Origin: Symsagittifera roscoffensis
Taxonomy: Eukaryota; Xenacoelomorpha; Acoela; Convolutidae
Reading direction: 5' to 3'
NCBI RefSeq assembly: GCF_963678635.1
Contig: NC_087063.1
Coordinates: forward strand, 27,771,649 to 27,835,648
Length of the DNA: 64,000 nt
The notes under the pieces were generated by a model. That model saw nothing but the letters and a program-made list of their open reading frames with translations, had not been told where the DNA came from and did not search any database. A program made the translations under genes and the position numbers. Shown piece after piece: positions 48,067 to 56,120 of this stretch; the stretch's first letter is position 1, and each line of letters starts with the position of its first letter.

Positions 48067-49789
48067 CAGCCACCTGTTGTACTAACAGATGATCGTCATC
48101 TACCCCTGGTCTTAACTTCAGCAATCTGGCAAAGTTGGACAGCTCCAACCCCAGAACCTCATCTAGCACCAACCGAGTTGTGCTACAATCTCTGAGCCCC
48201 TGTATGGCATTGGAAATGTCAGCCCAAACGGCGGTGAGCTCAGATCGGGACGGGTAGTAATTGTCAGGGTCTACTACTCTGTTCGGGGCCGGAATTATCA
48301 CGTTGAACCTCCCCTCTGCTATCGTTGTGACCATTGTGTATACAAACTGAAGGGGTTCTGGCAATGCAGCGTACCCTGGTGACAACACAAAGACCACCTT
48401 CACCACATTTTGGGTGAAACGTTGTTTTGCTGCTGCTTCTACCTCAGCCATCGCCGAGAGCAGTGTCATTATCGCCTTCCCTATGACCTCGTTGCTCGGG
48501 ATCGACCCATCCGTCAAACGTGACAATAAGCCCCTGCTTTGCAGATGATCATTTGAGCCTTCAACCACTATCACCTGCGGCTCCATGCTGACCACCCTTC
48601 GTACACTTATCATCATGCCGATTGCCTGTCCCCAGTCCAATTTAGGTGCCGTCAAGAAAATCACGTCGGGCCAAAATAGAGAACGGGGCGTATAAAGATA
48701 ATCGGAACTGGCTACGATCAGATACTTTGCAGCTTTCATCTCTAAGGGATCGTAAGCTGCGAACAGGCCGTCGCCTATTGGGGCCTTCAGTTTCCCATAT
48801 CTCTGGTCATCTCCATCTACCGTGGTCGTTCGGGGATAGTCCCTTAAATACTCGCCAGGCGTCTGACCAGGTGGTTTAGCGAACTGCCTGTACATCTTAT
48901 GATGCTTGTTATTGGGCTTGTTCTCTGTCTGAAACTTGCCCCTTCGAGCAGGTGGCGTCAATTCCCGGGCTCTTTGTCGGACGTCCGTAAGGGACCGCGT
49001 GTTCAAGGGTCCAAAGGTATTGTGCTGAGGCAACCCGTTCAAGTCTGCATGTCGGAGCGTAGTCGTAGAGCTGAACTGCTCCTGCTCTGCTAGCAGCCAA
49101 TCCACGCCTGATATCCGATATAATCGCGACACCGTGGGACTTTCTCCGCCAATCATTCTCATCGCGTCCTCCCGACACGTCAGGGTATTCATGTTCAATT
49201 TCGTGGACATGTCTGTCTTGTACTGTCCCCAATGACTCGGGTCTGATCGGTTCCAAAGCAGCAAGCTGCCTTGTTCAACTCCCTCCGCAGGCACGGCGCT
49301 CGTAGACGGTCCTGCTGCTGGAGCAGGGTTTGCCGTGGCGGGCGGATCGTTCCTCCTAGACACGGTCTGGGAGTTATTTCTGTTCTGAACCACTGATCTG
49401 CCGAGTCGGCTTTCAAGCGGTTGTGTTCTGGGAGGAGGAGCAGTCCCTAGCCTCTCTCTCACGTTTGAGCTCGGAGCGGTGGGTGCGGCTACAGCCGTCT
49501 CCATTGCCAAGGGCCCTAGGCGGTTGACGAGGGATTCGGGCACGCTTGCCCTTATTCTACTTCCTCCGGTCGTTGAGCTGGTCCGAGCCAAAGAACTGGT
49601 CGCCCTCGACTCCTGCTCCATTTTCCTCAATTGCGTCTGAAATACATCATTCATCCAGGGTCTCCCTCGTTGGGTGTTGAAATGTATCCCATCTTTGGTA
49701 AGCGCAATGTGATCAATCATGCGCAGCGTGTTTTCGAGATCCAGAAGTCGCAACTCGCCAGGGTTGCTTCTCACCAGATTACGGATCAT
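47903..49789 (-). CDS. Accessory ORF of giant element, 628 aa, SGNH/GDSL-hydrolase-like segments
   Basis: Near the N-terminus DGIHFNTQRGRPWMNDVF resembles block V (DxxH) of SGNH hydrolases. A Pro/Ala/Ser/Arg-rich linker follows. Between about residues 340 and 550 a second domain has a Rossmann-like order of strands with VIVVEGSNDHLQSRGL (similar to the GxND block III), VVKVVFVLSPGYAALP and DNYYPSRSELTAVWADI. Known SGNH enzymes remove acyl or acetyl groups from lipids, sugars or proteins; some LINE ORF1 proteins carry such an esterase domain. Activity here is inference. Confidence 0.55.
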   Translation of the reverse strand: MIRNLVRSNPGELRLLDLENTLRMIDHIALTKDGIHFNTQRGRPWMNDVFQTQLRKMEQESRATSSLARTSSTTGGSRIRASVPESLVNRLGPLAMETAVAAPTAPSSNVRERLGTAPPPRTQPLESRLGRSVVQNRNNSQTVSRRNDPPATANPAPAAGPSTSAVPAEGVEQGSLLLWNRSDPSHWGQYKTDMSTKLNMNTLTCREDAMRMIGGESPTVSRLYRISGVDWLLAEQEQFSSTTTLRHADLNGLPQHNTFGPLNTRSLTDVRQRARELTPPARRGKFQTENKPNNKHHKMYRQFAKPPGQTPGEYLRDYPRTTTVDGDDQRYGKLKAPIGDGLFAAYDPLEMKAAKYLIVASSDYLYTPRSLFWPDVIFLTAPKLDWGQAIGMMISVRRVVSMEPQVIVVEGSNDHLQSRGLLSRLTDGSIPSNEVIGKAIMTLLSAMAEVEAAAKQRFTQNVVKVVFVLSPGYAALPEPLQFVYTMVTTIAEGRFNVIIPAPNRVVDPDNYYPSRSELTAVWADISNAIQGLRDCSTTRLVLDEVLGLELSNFARLLKLRPGVDDDHLLVQQVADDLWFRQMDHAENEQGRSQEEHDISGRRSHGNGFAHEAAQQHMVVLVTKAVHLG

Positions 49790-49795
49790 TTCGTT

Positions 49796-51337
49796 TCACC
49801 GTGTCACGTTGCCGTTCATGAAATCTGCCACTGTGGTGCCCATCAGCGGGTTTTGTGGTATAGTGCACAGCACCACAAACCTGGGCCTGTACTTCTCCTT
49901 CAGTTCATTCAGGAGGCATACCAGCAGAGGCTCCCACTTGCACTCGGGAGTCACTGGGGCTCTCGAGACGTCGTTAGTTCCTAGCATTATCACCAGCGTA
50001 TCCAGGTGATCCTCGCTTTGGAATTCCATCATCTTGATGACCTGAGCCACTGAAGCTCCTCCAAAGGACAAAGTGGTTGTCTGACCATAGACGAAGATCT
50101 CATTCAGATCCCTCACCAAACTGTCTGCTATGATCAGGTGGCGACTCCCTGGGGGAATCACCTGGTCGCTCGTAGCGGGGTTCCAGCTCATGTCATTCAG
50201 GCAGGCTCGAGGATGCTCCGCAGCTACTTGCGTGAACTGGTGCCGTGTCATCAGATTCTTCCTAATATCCACCACGCGGGTCTTTTGATAGGTTCTGCCA
50301 TGCGCAGTCCCCGAGGGCACTATCGTGTGGGTTGCTCGCTCCGAGCTATTAGATGACTGATCACGATGCTGGGAAGGAACGATCGTACCCAATGTCCGTC
50401 CAGTGGTTCGGTTGATCTCATCCATTGTTGCTCTGGCCACTTGGTTGAACGATTCTTGGAACCGGGGAGCGAGGTAAGTGTCAGAAGGGTCTGGTATCGT
50501 GAACCTTTGATTGGAAGCAGACAGTCGTGTCTGCTGGGGAGCCTCGGGCTCTCTCGATGCACGTAAATCCAGAACCTCGGGCCCTCTCGATACACACAGC
50601 TCCTGGGCTGTTGTCCCGGGACGTGTGTCGTTGGATCCCTCCGAGGATTTCATGCTCGCCAGAACTTCCGGTGACACTTGGCTCACCTTCGCCATATACA
50701 GCTCCTTCAGGTGCTTTATTTCATCCTCCTTATAAGCCATCTGCAGATCTTCGTATTTTTTCTTCCATTCGTCTCTTTCTCGAGCTATTGCCCTATACTC
50801 CTGGAGTTTGGCACACAGCTCGCTCTGATCTTTCTCCTTCTTTTCCAGCGTCTCGATCGTCTCCGACGTCTGGATCTCTATCTCACTCACCCTCACTTTC
50901 TTCAAAGGAGGAGCAGCTGTAGGAGAGTCGACCGAATGTGACGGGCCTGGCCCATTACGTTGTCTCTTCGCTCCGATGAGTGGCTGCGCCGGTTGGACTG
51001 GTAAGGGCATCTCACCTAGCCGGTGGTCCCTCTGCTCACCTAGTCCTGGCTCACGAGCCAGGTCGTGGCCAGACATTTCTCCACGCCTCCATCTCATCAG
51101 TCGATTTCGACCTCTCTCGGCGGTCCCGGACTCACCGAAGGCCAACATCAACACGACTTCCGTAGGGCGATTCCCTCGACCCTCTCGTCCTAGTGCATTA
51201 AGGAGCGCGACCACAAACATCGCCAACCCCGGGTCTTCTCGTGTGAAATCACAATCGATCAGCCGCTGATAGATCTCGTCTAGAGTCGCTCCTAGACTCG
51301 CTGAGAGGAATTCCATGAGTTCGTTCGTGTCACCCAT
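49796..51337 (-). CDS. Accessory ORF of giant element, 513 aa, coiled coil plus SGNH-hydrolase-like domain
   Basis: An N-terminal region of about 60 residues is followed by an Arg/Pro-rich stretch with a nuclear-signal-like cluster (GAKRQRN), a charged coiled coil (about residues 160-215, TIETLEKKEKDQSELCAKLQ), a disordered linker, and from about residue 390 an SGNH-like domain: SRHLIIADSLVRDL (block I-like), LSFGGASVAQVIKMM (block II Gly), TLVIMLGTNDVSRAP (block III GxND), FVVLCTIPQNP. The pattern is clear for the GDSL/SGNH superfamily. The leader region just upstream (51340-51815) is non-coding. Confidence 0.65.
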   Translation of the reverse strand: MGDTNELMEFLSASLGATLDEIYQRLIDCDFTREDPGLAMFVVALLNALGREGRGNRPTEVVLMLAFGESGTAERGRNRLMRWRRGEMSGHDLAREPGLGEQRDHRLGEMPLPVQPAQPLIGAKRQRNGPGPSHSVDSPTAAPPLKKVRVSEIEIQTSETIETLEKKEKDQSELCAKLQEYRAIARERDEWKKKYEDLQMAYKEDEIKHLKELYMAKVSQVSPEVLASMKSSEGSNDTRPGTTAQELCVSRGPEVLDLRASREPEAPQQTRLSASNQRFTIPDPSDTYLAPRFQESFNQVARATMDEINRTTGRTLGTIVPSQHRDQSSNSSERATHTIVPSGTAHGRTYQKTRVVDIRKNLMTRHQFTQVAAEHPRACLNDMSWNPATSDQVIPPGSRHLIIADSLVRDLNEIFVYGQTTTLSFGGASVAQVIKMMEFQSEDHLDTLVIMLGTNDVSRAPVTPECKWEPLLVCLLNELKEKYRPRFVVLCTIPQNPLMGTTVADFMNGNVTR

Positions 51338-51339
51338 TT

Positions 51340-51815
51340 CTTCTCGTTTTGATTCTTGTTGTCAAGTCGTGTAATTTCTTTCTGTTTCGTCTGATTCAGT
51401 TTATAGTAAACAATTTCCGATCAATCAAGATCTAAAAAAACAAGTCGCGACTTAAAACCATCATTTTTGGATACAACATCATTCAATTCTTTAAAACTCT
51501 CCATTGAAATTCTTTTTTCAATTCTGATTTAAAAATTTAGCACCAAGGTGGATCGTCCACCTTTACCTTTGTCAAAGTAGCCTCAATGAGCGCTGTCACC
51601 TTGATGACCTGGAGTACCCCAGGTCTTTTATGACACAAAACATAAAACGTATCATAACAATAACATAACACATAAACACATAAACATCACACACCTATAC
51701 TATCACATAAAAACATAATCCCTAATACTGTACCTGAAACCTAACCTAATCTAAAACTTGACTCTAACTCTTATCGAGTAACTTAATACAAACCACTTAT
51801 CGCCGAGCGCAATTC
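51340..51815 (-). promoter_or_regulatory. Non-coding gap with two hairpins inside the giant element
   Basis: The only long gap within the element's coding region. It has two strong hairpins: AAGGTGGA-TCG-TCCACCTT (51545-51563) and GACCTGG-AGTACC-CCAGGTC (51606-51625). Position between the macro-domain ORF and the SGNH ORF fits a signal for separate expression of the cargo ORFs (subgenomic promoter, splice region or internal entry); this is inference. Confidence 0.4.
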
Positions 51816-52772
51816 TTAGCATATGCTCAGATAGTATTTTTTATGTAAGTAAACTTCTATGTCAGTCTCTGAAAATATCACATGTATAAGTGCATACAAC
51901 TCTCTCGGATGTAGCTTTCCCCTTTTAGGATCGTATACTGGCAACGAGAGAGAGGTCACTCCTCTCTCAACCAAAAAATCCCTAAGTCGAGTCAAGGCCA
52001 ATACCAAGCTCTTTGGATCTACGTGTTGCCTATCAGTGGCCTTGGTAACCAGGAAACACAAATATTTCCCTGGTATCTGTGATGCAACAGGGGGCAGCGC
52101 TATCATCCCTCCCACACCAGGCCTCTGTTTCCACAAAAACTCGATATTTTTATACTCTCTTTTGAAGTCAGCCGCTAGTGCTGTTTTGAAGCTTACGTCC
52201 GCGGTTATCGCTATGGCGCACGTGCGTTCCGTGAGTATGAAATCGCTGTCCGTTATGACGATATTGTTCGAATAATGGTTCGGTAGATCAAAATACGATT
52301 CAAAGATTCGTCCAAAAGGTGGTTTTTTAGCATTCTCGCCCTCTGTCTCTAGTTCTCCGGTTTCTCTTGTCGATTTCAATTTTTTTATTATCAGATTTTC
52401 GGTGTGGGTGAGTCCTACCCCCACTCCCCGGACAAAAATATCCATCGACGTCCCCGTCGATCGTCCAAAGTCTAGGAGATCGAGGTTGGATTGTGGAACA
52501 CGTAGAGGTCCATCTGGGGCGACCCAGTTGGACTCGGTATTGTCATGACTGATGTATTTGATGCCGTCTTTATCGACGTCCTGAATCGTCAGGATCGTCT
52601 CTTTTGGATCTGTCGGCAGATCATGGAGCCATTCGAGCACGCGCAAGTTTGTTAGTTCTTGCTCATGAGTCTGTTCCGCTTCTGGTTCGAACTCCACTTC
52701 CGGTTCTGATCGATCGTCGATCCATTCTTGATCCATATCATTCACCAGGTTGATTTCTTCTAGCATCGCCAC
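51816..52772 (-). CDS. Accessory ORF of giant element, 318 aa, macro-domain-like (TARG1/OARD1 type)
   Basis: An acidic N-terminal half is followed from about residue 160 by a pattern matching TARG1/OARD1-type macro domains: CAIAITADVSFKTALAADFK (human: CVSEDFRMGKGIAVLFKKKF), GKYLCFLVTKATDRQHVDPK (human: [20 protein letters not shown]), VLALTRLRDFLVERGVTSLS (human: [20 protein letters not shown]) and DIEVYLH. The order and spacing agree across about 120 residues. Macro domains bind or hydrolyse ADP-ribose marks, and viral ones counter host ADP-ribosylation. An antagonist role here is inference. The ORF directly follows pol. Confidence 0.65.
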   Translation of the reverse strand: MAMLEEINLVNDMDQEWIDDRSEPEVEFEPEAEQTHEQELTNLRVLEWLHDLPTDPKETILTIQDVDKDGIKYISHDNTESNWVAPDGPLRVPQSNLDLLDFGRSTGTSMDIFVRGVGVGLTHTENLIIKKLKSTRETGELETEGENAKKPPFGRIFESYFDLPNHYSNNIVITDSDFILTERTCAIAITADVSFKTALAADFKREYKNIEFLWKQRPGVGGMIALPPVASQIPGKYLCFLVTKATDRQHVDPKSLVLALTRLRDFLVERGVTSLSLPVYDPKRGKLHPRELYALIHVIFSETDIEVYLHKKYYLSIC

Positions 52773-53199
52773 TTCGTCCAGTCCCTATGACATCACTCAC
52801 AACTATCCTGTCTACAACGAAATCCTCGCCGTACGGATTGTATTTCTTCTGGTTTTTTCCTCTCTTGCTTTGGCGTGTTTCTATAGTGAGAGGAAAGTCA
52901 GGCTGTATTCCTTTGTCAATTTCGATTTGTTCCGGGCAGCCCCAGTCTTCCTCGGCATAGGGTAGAGTTTCATCGTCCACCTCTACTCGCTCGGTCAACT
53001 CGAGATCCAGTGGTAGGTCGCAGTCGTCCACCACCTCATTCCCGTCGTTTTTGTCGCGAGTACCCCTTTCATTCACTTCACAAGCAGGATCCACTATCAA
53101 ATAGTCTCCCTCTTGCATGTCCGCTGGGATGCACCAATCCTCTGACGAGGCATTGTGTGGTTTGATGTTTTCATAATGAGCTGCTCTTCCAGTGCTCAA
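52738..53199 (-). CDS. pol C-terminal extension of giant element
   Basis: A 153-aa acidic ORF (AEEDWGCPEQIEIDKG; RQSKRGKNQKKYNPYG) located where Ty3/Gypsy integrases carry their C-terminal tail. A GPF-type module (KKWRGPFQITEVH) is encoded just upstream at about 53221-53280. Its start AAHYENIKPHN is like the 'HFNRLKPY' line that follows this module in the family. Confidence 0.55.
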   Translation of the reverse strand: MSTGRAAHYENIKPHNASSEDWCIPADMQEGDYLIVDPACEVNERGTRDKNDGNEVVDDCDLPLDLELTERVEVDDETLPYAEEDWGCPEQIEIDKGIQPDFPLTIETRQSKRGKNQKKYNPYGEDFVVDRIVVSDVIGTGRSGDARRNQPGE

Positions 53200-53258
53200 T
53201 CAATAAAAACGACCTCCTTGGTGCACTTCTGTTATCTGAAATGGACCACGCCATTTCT

Positions 53259-56120
53259 TTAATAATTTCTTGGTTCCTTTTGGTGGAACCACTTCCTGGA
53301 ACACCCAGACGTAGTCGCCAACTGAGTAGGTTTTCTTTTATCAAACCTCCTTTTTTGTCTAATTTGTGCATGTTGCGTATTCCTCCTGCATAAGTCATTG
53401 AGGTCCTGCTGTCTTCTAATAACATCCCGCACGTACGTTTGCGGTGCTGTCCTCTTCCCCTCATATTCAGGGTAGAAAAACGTCAACGGGAGCGCTTTTT
53501 TATGACCCGTTAACATCATGTGCGGACTTATTCCCGTGGTGGAATGCTCCGTGCTGTTGTACGCACCCATCACTTGCGACAAGTGCTTGTCCCAGTCATC
53601 CATGTAACGCGAGCAGTAGACTCTCAGCATGGATACCAGTGTGCGGTTTTGCCTCTCGACTAGGCCATTCGTTTGCGGGTGATAAGTGGTCGAGTGGGCC
53701 TGCGCTACCTGCGACCTTTTCATCAACTCCTTCGTGAGATCACCCACGAATGCTTTGCCATTGTCCGATTGGAACGTGATGGGGCAGCCATGCCTCGCTA
53801 TCCACACATTTATCAAATGATCACATGTTTCTTCCGCCGATGCTGTCATGCCGGGTGCTGCTTCCGCATACTTCGTAAAATGGTCGATCATTACCAGCAC
53901 CTGATTATAGCCCGTTGCTGTCATGCAGATTTTCTGATGATCAATTTGCACCACTTCGTTGAAATCTGACGACTCTATTGACTGTAGGGGGAACCTTAGT
54001 TTCCTGGGATCCTTTGCCTGTTGACATGACAGGCATGCGGCGATCCACTTCTCACAAGCCTTTTTCAATCCCGGCCATTCAAATCGTTTCTGTATCCTGT
54101 TATACACTTTGTCCACGCCTTGATGGCCCATCTGATCATGTGAGCGAAAGAGCAATTCGGTCTGGTACAACTGTGGTAACACTTTTGAATTGTATTTATA
54201 GAGGACCTTGTCCTCCTTTTTTCGCTTGCATGCAACGATTCCGTCCTTATTCAGGTACAACAAGTCGTTTCGCTTCAGGTAGAATTGCTTCAAGATCTTG
54301 TAGCTGTCTTCTTCTAAGTCTCCCTTGTCAGGTGCTCCATTCTCGATCCATCTCTTCAGACTGCTCGTCATTCTATCATTTCGTTGAGCCCTTAGGAGAT
54401 CCGACAGCCTGTATCTGGTTTTCAAATACGTCTTTACCACGTTCATTTGCCCACTCATTATCTCCGGAGCATGAGCATCGTCCATCAACTTGACACACCA
54501 TATCTTTTTCAAAGGCGTCGCTTCCTGCACAGATGGTTCCAGATTGGTATGGACGACCGTACCATGTGGCAGCAATCTGGTTGGGCGTTTCGAAACTGCT
54601 ATCAGCTCGAGCTCGTCTGCGGCATTATCTACCACAGTGCCCGCTTCATCTGAGGTGTATCTGTCTCTGTCTGGATCCTGATGCGTTTCTCGGTCCAGCC
54701 CACGCTGCTCCCAATCTACCAATAAGGAGTGGATTGCGATCTTTGACATATCGGAATTGGAAGTTGTTTCAGATGTGTTGTCCCAGGACTGGGGCCTCGA
54801 GTCAACACTTGAGTCGACTGATTTCCCAACATCATATTCCAAGTTGTCTGAGATGTTTCTCGACTCCCCGGACAAAACTCTGTCCATCGGTCGCTTCAAA
54901 CCCGACTCCCCGGACAAAATTCTGCCCCTAGGTGGTCTCGTCAACCTCTCCTCGGACAAGTCGTCCTGCACGGGCTCAAAGGTGTCTGACTCTTCAGACG
55001 AGTCGTCCTTGACTGGCTCGAAGGTATCAGACTCCCCGGACATTGTCTCGTCCACAGACGAACAATCTGGGCTCGGCTCGTATTCTTCTTTTGCATCCGT
55101 GAAGTGCACTCTCCTCGTGAAGCTAGATTTCGACTTGATCCTGACTTCCTCAGTGGTTTGGTTCTGACTCAGTGTTCCATATTCAGTGAACGAAGTTCTT
55201 AATAAGACATCCCTCGGCATCGAGCTCACCAGTTGGTTGACTATCGACCTGCAATCCCGTTCAACGCCTCGGCTGCGAATGGACACTGGCCTCTTCTCTG
55301 TTCTCTCGGTGACAGTCACCCGCTGCATGGTCTCCATCCACTCACGATCATGCCTAACCACTTCCCTGTCCAACAAGTCAAGGAGCTTTCCCATGACGTC
55401 CGGCGCCACGTTCACCGTTCTGTTCAATAGAGCCATGCTGTTTATACCTAATCTGGTAAGTTCTTGCTGCACCAAGTTGGATCGGACTAGCAGATCCAAC
55501 GGAACGGGCTCGCCTCTGGCTAAAAGCTTTATCTCCGCGGCCGTCTCCACTGGAAGGTCAGGGTGTCCGGGTATAGGATGCCCTGACTTGTCTAACCACC
55601 TAGTAAGTGGCAGTTTTTCGTAGGTTTCTTTGTCCAGAAAGGAAAACCCGTCTTTGAATACTGATTGGTTAGCCTGTTTATCCTCGAGGCGCTCATAAAA
55701 TTCTGTCTTTTTACTGAGGCTATCTGCGTTCTGATGCTTGTCACGGGTACGGTGCTCTATGATCATGTGGTATCCATCCAGGCGCACGATCCAACGACCA
55801 ATATAACTTTGGTCCATTGAATAGGTTTTCAGCCAGGCAAGGGCACAATTATCCACACGTAACTTGAAGGGAGCACTCCCCAAGTAGGCCCTGTATTTTT
55901 CCACGAAAGTGATCACCGCAAACATCTCCGCTTTTGGTGCGCCGTACTTTATTTCATAATCACTCAGGACTTTGCTCCCGTAGGCTATTGGACGAAAAAC
56001 CGTTCTCCCGTTCCACTCCTGCTCCTGGTGAAGTATGCCCGAGATCGCAACCACTGATGCATCCGTATCCAGCACGAACATCCCCTTCTCTGTTGGCATG
56101 CCGAGGACCGGACCTCGCAA
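53259..56120 (-). CDS. pol: pol: RNase H and integrase of giant Ty3/Gypsy element
   Basis: RNase H: FVLDTDASVVAISGILHQ, YGSKVLSDYEIKYGAPKAEM, RDKHQNADSLSK. After a long Ser/Asp/Glu-rich spacer (with repeated SGES/SEESDTFEPV blocks) the integrase has an HHCC-type zinc finger (HDQMGHQG ... CLSCQQAK) and a DDE core (VVQIDHQ, FQSDNGKAF, HPQTNGLVERQNR). The order RT-RNase H-integrase is that of Metaviridae (Ty3/Gypsy), not Copia. The spacer between RNase H and integrase is unusually long, about 400 residues. Confidence 0.9.
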   Translation of the reverse strand: MRGPVLGMPTEKGMFVLDTDASVVAISGILHQEQEWNGRTVFRPIAYGSKVLSDYEIKYGAPKAEMFAVITFVEKYRAYLGSAPFKLRVDNCALAWLKTYSMDQSYIGRWIVRLDGYHMIIEHRTRDKHQNADSLSKKTEFYERLEDKQANQSVFKDGFSFLDKETYEKLPLTRWLDKSGHPIPGHPDLPVETAAEIKLLARGEPVPLDLLVRSNLVQQELTRLGINSMALLNRTVNVAPDVMGKLLDLLDREVVRHDREWMETMQRVTVTERTEKRPVSIRSRGVERDCRSIVNQLVSSMPRDVLLRTSFTEYGTLSQNQTTEEVRIKSKSSFTRRVHFTDAKEEYEPSPDCSSVDETMSGESDTFEPVKDDSSEESDTFEPVQDDLSEERLTRPPRGRILSGESGLKRPMDRVLSGESRNISDNLEYDVGKSVDSSVDSRPQSWDNTSETTSNSDMSKIAIHSLLVDWEQRGLDRETHQDPDRDRYTSDEAGTVVDNAADELELIAVSKRPTRLLPHGTVVHTNLEPSVQEATPLKKIWCVKLMDDAHAPEIMSGQMNVVKTYLKTRYRLSDLLRAQRNDRMTSSLKRWIENGAPDKGDLEEDSYKILKQFYLKRNDLLYLNKDGIVACKRKKEDKVLYKYNSKVLPQLYQTELLFRSHDQMGHQGVDKVYNRIQKRFEWPGLKKACEKWIAACLSCQQAKDPRKLRFPLQSIESSDFNEVVQIDHQKICMTATGYNQVLVMIDHFTKYAEAAPGMTASAEETCDHLINVWIARHGCPITFQSDNGKAFVGDLTKELMKRSQVAQAHSTTYHPQTNGLVERQNRTLVSMLRVYCSRYMDDWDKHLSQVMGAYNSTEHSTTGISPHMMLTGHKKALPLTFFYPEYEGKRTAPQTYVRDVIRRQQDLNDLCRRNTQHAQIRQKRRFDKRKPTQLATTSGCSRKWFHQKEPRNY

